Source of the DNA: Lachnospiraceae bacterium
GTDB taxonomy: Bacteria; Bacillota; Clostridia; Lachnospirales; Lachnospiraceae
Assembly: GCA_024692825.1 (NCBI GenBank)
Contig: JAILMB010000280.1
Coordinates: 1-45,165 of the forward strand
DNA: 45,165 bases
Direction of reading: 5' to 3'
The position numbers and the translations under genes are program-made. Positions 24,092 to 32,124 of this stretch are shown piece by piece (position 1 is the first letter of the stretch; each line of letters starts with the position of its first letter). The notes below the pieces were generated by a model, which was given only the letters and a program-made list of their open reading frames with translations, had not been told where the DNA came from and did no database searches.

Positions 24092-26128
24092 ATGAACACA
24101 AATAAAAAAACGCTCAGAGTGCTATGTCTGGCACTCATTCTGATCTTCTTAGGAAGCGCTGTGGCGGGGTTAATTAACAGTAGCTTCACGGGAGTAAAGG
24201 TCAGTCGAATTTCTTTTGAAACGGCAAATGGAGAGTTAAGCGGGCTTTTGTATTTGCCAAAGGATGCTTCACAATCCAATCCGAAACCAACCATCATTGT
24301 TACCCACGGATATTTAAATTCAGCAGAAATGCAGGATGCAAATGCAATCGAACTTTCCAGAAGAGGGTTTGTTGTATTGGCCCTAGATCAATATGATCAT
24401 GGACATTCAGCATTGAATAAAGAAAATTATATGTCAGAGGATTTTCTTGGTATGTGGATGCCATTCTGGGTAAATTCCATGAACGATGCTGTTCAGTATA
24501 TGTATGAGCAGCCATATGTATTAAAGGATGCACAAGGAAATGGAATCATTGGTGTAACAGGCCATTCCATGGGAGGATTTTCTTCCTCTATGGCCCTTGC
24601 TATGGACGAAGCACAGTATGAAACATCCGGGGTTAGAAAAATTTATGCTGGCTTAACAGAGGGCTCTGATTTTTCTTATACATCTTATGCAGGTATTGAT
24701 GTTGCTACTGCAGATGCCCTGGGTGGCGGAAGAATCATGGGAAAGGTTGCTGCTCAGTATGATGAATTCTTTTTCAATGATCCATCAGAAACAGTAAACA
24801 CAGTTCGTCACAAAGATTATGTATCTACAGAGGAAGCACAGATCTGGCTGGAACAGGACGCTCCACAGGTGGATACCTGGTATGATACAAAGGATGGGGG
24901 AAAACGTATTATTTATGAACCCGCACAGACTCATCCCTGGAACCATTTCTCAAAAACCACTACAAGCTATGCTGTTTCTTTTTACATGACAGCATTTGAG
25001 GATTATGGTGATTTGTTAAAAGACATTGATCCAAACGCTCAGGTATGGCAGTGGAAAGAATTCTTTGAACTTGTGGCACTGGTAGGATTTATAATGCTCT
25101 TTGTACCGGTTGTTACATTGCTTACAAAACTTCCATTCCTTAAGGAAGCCGTCACAGAAGCTCTTCCGGTAAGAAATGTGAAAACATCAACTGCAGGAAA
25201 AGTTGTAAGTGGAATTGTTTTAGTAGTGGTAGCTTTGTTACCAGCAATTTTCTATACTCCATTAGTAGATGGCGGTGCCGGTTCACTTGGAACAAATATT
25301 CTTATGGGAATTGGAATCGCTGGAGCAGTTTGTGGAGTTATTTCATGTGCACTATCACAAAAAGCGAAAAACAAGAGCGGAAGAAATGGAAGTATTGTAG
25401 CGATTATTTCCGGTATTTGTCTGGCCTTTACTGCTCATACCGCTATGTATGAAAACATTGTTGTTTGGCCGGCTCCAGCAGTAAGCGATATTGCATACTG
25501 GACAATAAATGCAGCTTTGATTTCAATTTTGGCAATGGCTTTAATCTATGGTTTTACAAAGGCAAAAGATGGAGTAAAACTTTCTGATTACGGTATTGTC
25601 TGCTCAGTAAAAACCATCGTTGCTGGTCTTTGTACGGCAGTTGCAGCAGTAGTAATCGGATATGTTGTATTGGCACTTATGGATGTACTCTTTAAGGCAG
25701 ATTTCAGAATCTGGACCTTTGCCTTTAAGACTTTTGATGCCAATATCATGCCCACAGTATTGAAATTTTTGCCGACCTTCTTACTGTTTTATGTTGCATC
25801 GACTGCATCTATTACAATTAATACAAATACAGAAGGCACAAAGGGGGTTAAGGGATATTTCCTGGCTATGTTTTTAAATGCCGGCGGAGTATTCATCTGG
25901 CTGATTCGTCAGTATGGCACCTTATTTGCCACTGGTGTAGCAGCTCATCCGGAATCAGCATTGTCTGGAATCGTCCTTGTAGCTATGGTGCCAACATTGG
26001 CTGTAGCAGCAATTTTATCTAGAGCTTTGTACAAACGCATGGGTAATATTTGGACTCCTGCATTTTTAAATGGTATCTTAATGACGGTAATGACCATTGC
26101 AAATACCACTGTATTTTTAAAGGTATAA
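24092..26128 (+). CDS. Alpha/beta hydrolase fused to a polytopic membrane domain
   Basis: A single N-terminal membrane helix (about 9-30) is followed by an alpha/beta hydrolase domain that would lie outside the cell (about 40-310): VTHGYLNSAEMQ for the oxyanion region, nucleophile Ser159 in GHSMGGF, and a late THPWNHFS that may supply the His. From about residue 325 to 678 there are eight or nine hydrophobic helices without a motif I recognise. The substrate is unknown; ester or amide hydrolysis near the membrane is all the motifs support. SD AAGGGGG precedes the ATG. The promoter carries a palindrome at its start site, pointing to control by the divergent marR. No partner gene follows in the transcript; the next gene, pnuC, has its own promoter. 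Confidence 0.85.
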   Translation: MNTNKKTLRVLCLALILIFLGSAVAGLINSSFTGVKVSRISFETANGELSGLLYLPKDASQSNPKPTIIVTHGYLNSAEMQDANAIELSRRGFVVLALDQYDHGHSALNKENYMSEDFLGMWMPFWVNSMNDAVQYMYEQPYVLKDAQGNGIIGVTGHSMGGFSSSMALAMDEAQYETSGVRKIYAGLTEGSDFSYTSYAGIDVATADALGGGRIMGKVAAQYDEFFFNDPSETVNTVRHKDYVSTEEAQIWLEQDAPQVDTWYDTKDGGKRIIYEPAQTHPWNHFSKTTTSYAVSFYMTAFEDYGDLLKDIDPNAQVWQWKEFFELVALVGFIMLFVPVVTLLTKLPFLKEAVTEALPVRNVKTSTAGKVVSGIVLVVVALLPAIFYTPLVDGGAGSLGTNILMGIGIAGAVCGVISCALSQKAKNKSGRNGSIVAIISGICLAFTAHTAMYENIVVWPAPAVSDIAYWTINAALISILAMALIYGFTKAKDGVKLSDYGIVCSVKTIVAGLCTAVAAVVIGYVVLALMDVLFKADFRIWTFAFKTFDANIMPTVLKFLPTFLLFYVASTASITINTNTEGTKGVKGYFLAMFLNAGGVFIWLIRQYGTLFATGVAAHPESALSGIVLVAMVPTLAVAAILSRALYKRMGNIWTPAFLNGILMTVMTIANTTVFLKV

Positions 26129-26129
26129 G

Positions 26130-26158
26130 TTGATTTCTACCAGTTTTTATGATATAAA
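26130..26158 (+). promoter_or_regulatory. Promoter of the pnuC leader
   Basis: TTGATT (26130-26135), 17-bp spacer, TATAAA (26153-26158) preceded by TG in extended -10 position. The predicted start is near 26165, leaving about 110 nt of leader before the pnuC ATG. Confidence 0.65.
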
Positions 26159-26164
26159 AAACAA

Positions 26165-26276
26165 ACATAATAGTTAGTAACTGCCACCGGGTAGTGAATG
26201 TTAAAAGCATTCGTTTTCACATCGTAAGGTCTTAGAAGATGTGAATACGGATGCTTTTTTGATGAAGAGGTGTTCT
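26165..26276 (+). promoter_or_regulatory. Putative riboswitch/attenuator leader of pnuC, class unknown
   Basis: The leader can form three hairpins. P1 is ACTGCC (26180-26185) with GGTAGT (26190-26195), loop ACCG. P2 is GAATG (26196-26200) with CATTC (26208-26212). The third is a long terminator, 26203-26213 with 26248-26258 (core AGCATTCG/CGGATGCT) plus an inner TTCACATC/GATGTGAA stem, followed by a T tract to 26260. P2 and the terminator share 26203-26212, so they exclude each other. The T tract ends 16 nt before the pnuC ATG and leaves no space for another promoter, so pnuC must be read through this terminator. No match to NAD+-II, TPP, preQ1 or guanidine-II consensus was recognised. Confidence 0.6.
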
Positions 26277-26960
26277 ATGAAAAACATAAAGGGGTATTTT
26301 ACCCGGTTTGAAAAAATATTATGGCTTGGTTCAGTGTTTTTGATTGTTGGTTCTTTTTATATATTTGACAAAGAGAGCTATTATACTCTGGTTGCATCTT
26401 TTATAGGTGTAACGGCCATTTTATTAAATGCCAAGGGGAATCCCATAGGGCAGTTTCTCATGATTTTATTTAGTATGCTCTATGGATATATCTCCTATCG
26501 TTTTCAGTATTATGGTGAAATGGTTACTTATTTGGGAATGACCATGCCCATGGCGTTAGTAGCACTGATTTCCTGGCTTCGTCATCCCTTTCAGGGAAAT
26601 AAAAAAGAAGTGGAAGTAAATCATCTGACAAAAAGTGAAATCTATGGAATGTTTCTATTAACTGTTGTCGTTACCTTTGCCTTTTATCATGTTTTAAGCT
26701 GGTTTCATACCGCAAACATTATACCAAGCACTTTTTCTGTTACCACAAGCTTTTTGGCAGTATATCTTACCTTTCGCCGAAGCCCGTATTTTTCTTTGGC
26801 CTATGCAATGAATGATATTGTTTTGATTGTCTTATGGATTCTTGCCAGTTTTGAAAGTATCCACTATGTTTCTGTGACAGTATGTTTTTGTGCTTTTTTC
26901 ATAAATGATGTGTATGCATTCATCAGTTGGAAAAAAATGGAAAAACGACAGAGGAGGTAA
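26277..26960 (+). CDS. pnuC: PnuC-family vitamin/nucleoside transporter
   Basis: This 227-aa integral membrane protein has seven or so hydrophobic helices and the PnuC pattern: a long N-terminal LLNAKGNPIGQFLMILFSMLYGYISYRFQYYGE segment and the C-terminal SPYFSLAYAMNDIVLIVLWI that lines the substrate path. PnuC proteins mediate facilitated uptake of nicotinamide riboside; close relatives carry thiamine (PnuT), riboflavin or deoxynucleosides, and the sequence alone does not separate these. The ATG at 26277 with SD AGAGG is chosen over GTG 26241, which lies inside the terminator hairpin. Expression probably depends on the leader described at 26165-26276. Confidence 0.88.
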   Translation: MKNIKGYFTRFEKILWLGSVFLIVGSFYIFDKESYYTLVASFIGVTAILLNAKGNPIGQFLMILFSMLYGYISYRFQYYGEMVTYLGMTMPMALVALISWLRHPFQGNKKEVEVNHLTKSEIYGMFLLTVVVTFAFYHVLSWFHTANIIPSTFSVTTSFLAVYLTFRRSPYFSLAYAMNDIVLIVLWILASFESIHYVSVTVCFCAFFINDVYAFISWKKMEKRQRR

Positions 26961-27031
26961 AGGTGGAAATTTTTATAAAATTTTGATACAATGCACTTTG
27001 TGTAAATTGAAAAAAGATTTTGGAGGACGAC

Positions 27032-27499
27032 ATGTTACAGTATCTTATTTGTTTTTTGATATCAATGGTACCTTTGATTGAACTTCGTGTGGCTGTACCT
27101 TACGGTTTGGCTATGGGATTAGATCCTACGATTGTTTATCCTATTTGTATTGTTGGAAATATGCTTCCTGTACCAATTATTTTCTTCTTTGCAAGAAAGG
27201 TGTTGGAATGGGGAAAAGATAAAAAAGTGATTGGAAAATTCTTTACTTTTTGTTTGGAGAAAGGACATAAGGGAGGAGAAAAACTTCAAGAAAAAGCAGG
27301 CCGTGGATTGTATGTTGCCTTATTTTTATTTGTCGGAATTCCTGTTCCCGGAACAGGTGCCTGGACCGGAACATTAGCAGCATCTCTTTTGGATATGGAG
27401 TTTAAAAAGAGTGTAATTGCCATTGTTTGTGGAGTTGTTTTAGCAGGTATTATTATGGGAGCTGGAGCAGCTGGAGTTTTAACTTTATTTGGATTATAA
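27032..27499 (+). CDS. Small multidrug export protein family (COG2426)
   Basis: A 155-aa membrane protein with about four helices. The sequence VPLIELRVAVPYGLAMG, a central amphipathic stretch, and VGIPVPGTGAWTGTLAASLLDM followed by glycine-rich helices match the 'putative small multi-drug export protein' family. The family name reflects weak evidence, and neither substrate nor direction is known; a distant likeness to DedA/SNARE-associated proteins is plausible. The ATG at 27032 has SD GGAGG at 27022-27026; the upstream TTG is not supported. A lone TACAAT at 26987-26992 may be its -10. It ends at a bidirectional terminator. Confidence 0.8.
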   Translation: MLQYLICFLISMVPLIELRVAVPYGLAMGLDPTIVYPICIVGNMLPVPIIFFFARKVLEWGKDKKVIGKFFTFCLEKGHKGGEKLQEKAGRGLYVALFLFVGIPVPGTGAWTGTLAASLLDMEFKKSVIAIVCGVVLAGIIMGAGAAGVLTLFGL

Positions 27500-27561
27500 A
27501 AAAATGCGCCAGATTGAGTATTTGGATTCATCCTTTAAATACTCAAGACCGACGCTTTTTT
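27498..27561. terminator. Bidirectional terminator
   Basis: A-rich start and T-rich end flank GCG/CGC and a perfect TTGAGTATTT/AAATACTCAA stem, with a small mismatched section between. It separates the converging export-protein gene (stop 27497-27499) and the minus-strand hydrolase (stop 27563-27565). Confidence 0.8.
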
Positions 27562-27562
27562 A

Positions 27563-28474
27563 TTAGATATTTAGTTTTGTAATAAAATCTTTTACCATCT
27601 TGTCATAGCCGGCTTTGTCGGACATACATGACCAGGCGTGATCCGCACCTGGGAAGAAATGAATTTCTTTGTAGCAGTTTTGTGCGTGTTTATAATTTAT
27701 CTCGGAATGTTTCTTGTCAATAAAAGTATCAGCAGCGCCATGAACAAATAATATAGGCGTAGTGTTTTCTTTTAGCATCATGCAAGGCTTTACATCGGAA
27801 AAATAAAAACCGTGAATAAGTTTGCACCAAAGGGAGGCAAGGGATGTGAAAAACCGAGGCAAGTGCATTTGCTTTCCAATCAAATCGCCTAATAACAGCT
27901 CTAGATCGGCGTATCCGCAATCCGCAACACAAAATTTAAAATCACTGGTAAGGCCAAGGGCGGATAGACTAATGGCACAACCTAAACTCTCTCCGTGAAT
28001 ACCGATAATGATATCATTCCCAAATCGGTGCTGCAGTGCGTTTTTAACCTCGATAAGATCTTTCTTTTCAAGGAAACCCATGGTAGTAAAGCATCGCTTG
28101 TTGGCTCCGTGATGACGATCGTCATAGATGTAGATATTGTAACCTAAATCATAGAAGGTCGGCACGTAGCGAAGACTTCCATAGCGATTGGAAGTGTAAC
28201 CGTGGGTGATTATACAAAACTTGTTTGAATCAGCGGCAGCAGAATGATTCTTGATTAAGGTGCCGTGTAAAAGATATCCGTCAAAGGATGTGACATCAAA
28301 TTCTTCTTTGTCGTAAGTATCATAGTCCTTCCAATTGTCGTATTCCTTTTCTAGTTTCTCCCCATCTTCTAGAGAACGAACCTTTGGTGTAAGAACGTAG
28401 TACATACAAAAATAAGAAATCCCCAAGATGGCAACGATTAAAATAAGTAAAATGATTAGTAATACTTTTAGCAT
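27563..28474 (-). CDS. Membrane-anchored alpha/beta hydrolase
   Basis: This 303-aa protein has one N-terminal membrane helix (1-27) and a serine hydrolase domain. The oxyanion region is THGYTSNRYGS (90-100), the nucleophile Ser163 lies in GIHGESLGCAIS, the acid is in VHGAADTFID, and the His is in GADHAWS near the C-terminus. It resembles the YqkD/BAAT-like group of alpha/beta hydrolases common in Firmicutes; the natural substrate is not known. The start at 28474 is followed on the minus strand by a Leu/Ile-rich anchor, and its SD is an AAGGGGG run. It is divergent from the GDPD gene and convergent on the export-protein gene, so it stands alone. Confidence 0.88.
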   Translation of the reverse strand: MLKVLLIILLILIVAILGISYFCMYYVLTPKVRSLEDGEKLEKEYDNWKDYDTYDKEEFDVTSFDGYLLHGTLIKNHSAAADSNKFCIITHGYTSNRYGSLRYVPTFYDLGYNIYIYDDRHHGANKRCFTTMGFLEKKDLIEVKNALQHRFGNDIIIGIHGESLGCAISLSALGLTSDFKFCVADCGYADLELLLGDLIGKQMHLPRFFTSLASLWCKLIHGFYFSDVKPCMMLKENTTPILFVHGAADTFIDKKHSEINYKHAQNCYKEIHFFPGADHAWSCMSDKAGYDKMVKDFITKLNI

Positions 28475-28539
28475 AAATAAACCCCCTTTAATCTGCTAAG
28501 AAATATTTTAACACCCCCCAAAATCATATCAAGTATTTT

Positions 28540-28567
28540 TTGGCCAAGGAGCAGAGTGTGTTATAAT
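28540..28567 (+). promoter_or_regulatory. Promoter of the GDPD gene
   Basis: TTGGCC (28540-28545), 16-bp spacer, perfect TATAAT (28562-28567). The start would be near 28574, giving a leader of only about 15 nt with the SD at its 5' end. The presence of the -10 here argues against the GTG at 28556 as start codon. Confidence 0.65.
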
Positions 28568-28588
28568 ATCCCGTCAGGAGATAATGAA

Positions 28589-30367
28589 ATGAAAGCGAAT
28601 AGAGAAGACAGCTTGGTAAAGTTTTTTCACTCTATACCAAGTATTTTAATTTATCAAATTATTACAAAGAGTTTATTATATGTGATTGTAAGTCTTTTAA
28701 AGCAGGCTGCACTTTTATATTTATATCATGCAGGACGCAGTGCCATTACCAGTGGAGATTTACCATACATCCTTAGAACAAAAGAGGGATGGGTTGTAAT
28801 GATTATAGGCCTTGTATCTGTATTTATTTACACGGTGTTCGACATAAATGCCATGTTTATTCTAAGCGATAATATCTTACACGGGAAAAAGAAGCCATGG
28901 TGGATTATTTTAAAGGAAGCCTTTATTTCGCTGAAGTATTTTTGGCATCCACAAGGCTTGTTTGTAACCTTATATATGGGACTTTTAGGACCTTTAATTG
29001 GAACGGCCTTTGGACTGTCTTTTATGATTGGATTTTCTGCTCCAAACTTTGTCCTAAAATATATCAGTGCAAACCTCTGGCTAAGAGTTTTGGTTTTTTG
29101 CGGGGTAATGCTGTATTTATTTGTAGTAGGAATCTATATTTTTACCCTTTTATATGTGATATTTCAGCATCAAAAAATTAATGTGGGAATGAAATCGTCC
29201 CGATACATAGTGACACGAAATTGGAAGAGCTTTTTAAAGTCAATGATAGGGTTTTTATTGGCTGCCATACTGGTGGAAGGGGCCGTTACCGTAGGGCTTT
29301 ACGTACTCCCTATGTGGGCAATCAATACACTTTCGTTATCTTTGTATGTATCAAGGGTGCTAAAAATCTTTTTTATTGCCTTGTTTGTAGTGGGAAGCTA
29401 TTTGTTTATTCTTTTGTTCTGTCCCTTTTTTGCTATGAAAATTACGGTGTTGTTTGAGTACTATGAGAAAATGCAAACCACAGTGATTTATCCAACAAGA
29501 CAGAATAAAAAAAGAAACCGCGTGGCAGGGACACTATGTATATTAACACTTTTTGTGGCCAGCACCATTTGTGCAAATCGATTTGATGTAGTATTTCCTG
29601 TTAGAAACAGTGCAAAAATAGTTGCCCATAGAGCAGGAGGAAATCTAACTACGGAAAACACATTACAGGGCATAAATGAGGCAATTGCCCATGGAGCAGA
29701 TGTGGCAGAAATCGACGTTCAGCGAACCGTAGATGGACATTATATTGTTTGCCATGATAGTGACTTAGAAAGATTGACAGGTGAAAAAGGAGATCCTAAG
29801 GCCCTGACCCTAGAAGAAATAAAAGAGTATAGAATCATCAACACCGCCCGGCCATGGGAGGATGGAGATGAGATTGCTACCTTGGAAGAGATTCTTGATG
29901 CTGCAAAGGGAAATATTGACCTTTTCATCGAATTAAAGGGGAAAACCGCGGATGAGCAGATGGTGGAAGATGTCTATAAGATGGTAAAAGAACGGGATAT
30001 GTTATCGCAATGCGTCTTTACCTGTTTTTACTACCGGATAATCGAGTATATAGAAGAAACCCATCCAGAAATAGAAACAGGGTATTTGGTATATTTTTCC
30101 TTTGGCAATCTGGAAGAAATGAGTGGGGATGATTTATTTGTAGAAACAGAGTGCCTGTCAGAAAGTGAAATTGATCGCATACATAATTTAGGAAAGAAAG
30201 TAGGCGTTTGGACAGTTAATACCAGCTCGGATCTAAAACTTTGGCTATTAAGTGACGTGGATTACATTGTTACAGATGAAATCAGAGGCGCTTTGGCTTT
30301 AAAGCGATTTTTACATTTAGACGATGATGAAGAACGAATTATGGATGCAATGTTTCTCTTAATGTAA
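28589..30367 (+). CDS. Glycerophosphodiester phosphodiesterase with membrane domain
   Basis: This 592-aa protein has an N-terminal membrane domain (about 10-320, several helices, like the GPDPase_memb family) and a C-terminal GDPD domain (about 343-580). GDPD enzymes hydrolyse glycerophosphodiesters from phospholipid or teichoic acid turnover to sn-glycerol-3-phosphate and an alcohol. Catalytic features: His347-Arg348 in AHRAGGN, ENT, EIDVQRT with the metal Glu/Asp, and the second His in CHDSDLERLTG; the later ELKGK and GVWTV strands also fit. SD CAGGAG precedes the ATG at 28589. It has its own promoter; no clear terminator separates it from the diguanylate cyclase operon. It could act on lipoteichoic acid if the catalytic domain faces outwards. 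Confidence 0.92.
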   Translation: MKANREDSLVKFFHSIPSILIYQIITKSLLYVIVSLLKQAALLYLYHAGRSAITSGDLPYILRTKEGWVVMIIGLVSVFIYTVFDINAMFILSDNILHGKKKPWWIILKEAFISLKYFWHPQGLFVTLYMGLLGPLIGTAFGLSFMIGFSAPNFVLKYISANLWLRVLVFCGVMLYLFVVGIYIFTLLYVIFQHQKINVGMKSSRYIVTRNWKSFLKSMIGFLLAAILVEGAVTVGLYVLPMWAINTLSLSLYVSRVLKIFFIALFVVGSYLFILLFCPFFAMKITVLFEYYEKMQTTVIYPTRQNKKRNRVAGTLCILTLFVASTICANRFDVVFPVRNSAKIVAHRAGGNLTTENTLQGINEAIAHGADVAEIDVQRTVDGHYIVCHDSDLERLTGEKGDPKALTLEEIKEYRIINTARPWEDGDEIATLEEILDAAKGNIDLFIELKGKTADEQMVEDVYKMVKERDMLSQCVFTCFYYRIIEYIEETHPEIETGYLVYFSFGNLEEMSGDDLFVETECLSESEIDRIHNLGKKVGVWTVNTSSDLKLWLLSDVDYIVTDEIRGALALKRFLHLDDDEERIMDAMFLLM

Positions 30368-30397
30368 TTGTAAAAACAGCTCTATATTTGCTATAAT
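30368..30397 (+). promoter_or_regulatory. Promoter of the diguanylate cyclase operon
   Basis: TTGTAA (30368-30373), 18-bp spacer, TATAAT (30392-30397) preceded by TG (extended -10). It starts directly after the GDPD stop codon. Confidence 0.65.
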
Positions 30398-30420
30398 AAG
30401 ACATACTTTGGAGAGTATAT

Positions 30421-32124
30421 ATGGAAAATTCAAATAATTCACTTATGAAAAGAATAGTCTTTGGAATTTTGGCAGCGCTGGTACCACTATCAGCGCTTGT
30501 TTCTTTGCCTAAATCTGCGGACGTTCCATATACATCAGAAGTCTATTATTTAGTAGACGACATAGAAGAAAATGGAGAACCATTTACAGGAAGAAATCTT
30601 TCCCGTGGGGAAGAATTGGTCCTGACCTGGGAAGTGCTTGAAGATAAGAGCATTGCCTATCCTACCCTGAATTTGAATACAGAGTATTGTGCCATAGAGG
30701 TATATATTGATGATGAATTATTCTTTCAATATGGAGACAAGGAAACTGTAACAAAGAAAGTTTTTGGCAGAACACCAATCTCCATTCCTTTACCAGAGGA
30801 TTGCTATGGAAAAACCCTTAGTCTACATTTGTATGCCTCTCAAAATGTTACTTTTACAACGGATGCTATATATTATGGAAATATTGAGGATATAGGAAAC
30901 TTCTACTTTAAAAACAGGAGATTTGCTCTTTGGGTTGGAATGTTTTTGTGTGTATTTGGATTACTGTTAACAGCTACAGTTCCATTTTTAAAATCAATTT
31001 ATTCCCGTTCAAAAAACATTCTGTTTCATGGACCACTGTTACTTTGCCTTGGAATCTATTTTTTAAGCTATAATCAACTGTTTTTTATCATCCTTCCGAA
31101 ACCTTTAGTATCAAATTACGTAGAGTACTTGAGCTTGTATATTCTTCCTTTTTTAGTGCAGGGAGCAACTCTCGCGGAAAGAAACAGTAAGATTAACAAA
31201 GTTGGAAAACTGTTTTTGCTAGTAGATGGTGTATTCATCATAAGTTCTTTGATTTTGAGCTTTACCGGCGTAATCTTTATAAGAAATCTATTAAAGGTTG
31301 GTCATGTCTTTATTCTAATTCAAGGAGTTATTACACTGTTTAACTTCATTACCCAGATTAAGAGCTATTATGCGTCAGGACAAGATCAATATTTATACAA
31401 TGGTAAATTTGGGTTTTTAAGTGTGATTACAGGGGCACTTATTATGGATGTCCTCTCCTTTACGGAGTTAATTAGCTGGTATGTAACGAATTCTTTGGGA
31501 AATAAGTACAATATTATAATGCGCGGTCGTTTTTTGATGATTGGTGCGTTGATTCTGGCTGCCTGTATGATAGCAGCCTATTTTTTCTATACCATAGCAA
31601 ATATCAATGAACAAAATATCAAAAAAGATTTAGAAGGGTTGGCTTATAACGATGAACTGACAGAACTGGCAAATCGTGCTTACTGTGAACAAAAGCTGGA
31701 GATGCTAACTCGAAATAAAACGAAATGCATCGTCATTAGCTTAGACTTGGATGGATTCAAGCAGGTCAATGACAGTATTGGCCACGGCGCCGGTGATAAG
31801 ATGCTTGTCGAGTTTTCAGATATTTTAAAATCTATTTTTGGTGGAAGTACCCTCTTAGGACGAATGGGTGGCGATGAGTTCATTGTGGTGTTAGATGGAG
31901 AAAACATAGAAAAGTGCGAAGAGTTACTGTGGGGCCTGGAAAAAGAATTGGAGCTATTCAATGAAGAAGAACATGAGTTTCAACTGGAAGTTTCCGGAGG
32001 ATATGCGTGTTCATCTGAGACAAAAGACTATAACGCAAATAATACATATCTTTTAGCGGATGCGGAAATGTATAAGAATAAAAAACGGAAAAAGGAATTG
32101 GAGGGACAAAAGTATGAGAATTAA
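30421..32124 (+). CDS. Membrane diguanylate cyclase 1 (extracytoplasmic domain, polytopic membrane region, GGDEF)
   Basis: This 567-aa protein would make c-di-GMP from two GTP. An N-terminal helix (about 10-28) leads to an extracytoplasmic beta-rich domain (about 30-165, with LTWEVLEDKS and SIPLPEDCYGKTLSLHLYAS). It resembles the 7TMR-DISM extracellular fold. About seven membrane helices (170-390) follow, then a GGDEF domain with the intact signature at 483-487 (GRMGGDEF) and the upstream DLDGFKQVNDSIGHGAGD metal and substrate region. The RxxD inhibitory site normally just before the signature is absent (GGSTLLG), so product inhibition at that site is unlikely. The next gene is a paralogue of the same build that overlaps its end by 11 bp. 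Confidence 0.9.
   Translation: MENSNNSLMKRIVFGILAALVPLSALVSLPKSADVPYTSEVYYLVDDIEENGEPFTGRNLSRGEELVLTWEVLEDKSIAYPTLNLNTEYCAIEVYIDDELFFQYGDKETVTKKVFGRTPISIPLPEDCYGKTLSLHLYASQNVTFTTDAIYYGNIEDIGNFYFKNRRFALWVGMFLCVFGLLLTATVPFLKSIYSRSKNILFHGPLLLCLGIYFLSYNQLFFIILPKPLVSNYVEYLSLYILPFLVQGATLAERNSKINKVGKLFLLVDGVFIISSLILSFTGVIFIRNLLKVGHVFILIQGVITLFNFITQIKSYYASGQDQYLYNGKFGFLSVITGALIMDVLSFTELISWYVTNSLGNKYNIIMRGRFLMIGALILAACMIAAYFFYTIANINEQNIKKDLEGLAYNDELTELANRAYCEQKLEMLTRNKTKCIVISLDLDGFKQVNDSIGHGAGDKMLVEFSDILKSIFGGSTLLGRMGGDEFIVVLDGENIEKCEELLWGLEKELELFNEEEHEFQLEVSGGYACSSETKDYNANNTYLLADAEMYKNKKRKKELEGQKYEN

Noticed and set aside
26180-26212. Match of the two small pnuC-leader hairpins to the guanidine-II (mini-ykkC) riboswitch
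   Set aside because: The first loop is ACCG rather than ACGR, the second loop is TTAAAAG, and the downstream gene is not a guanidine exporter or carboxylase.
26194-26235. GTG-started 13-codon frame in the pnuC leader as a leader peptide
   Set aside because: The SD is poor and too close, and the codons show no run of one amino acid or other attenuation logic; RNA hairpins explain the region better.
26963-26986. Tiny GTG frame after pnuC behind a perfect SD (GAGGAGG)
   Set aside because: Only seven codons long. The SD-like run covers the end of pnuC and its basic C-terminus, so it is probably coding sequence.
28556-28588. GTG start for the GDPD protein
   Set aside because: The perfect TATAAT at 28562-28567 lies after this GTG, and the ATG at 28589 has an SD.
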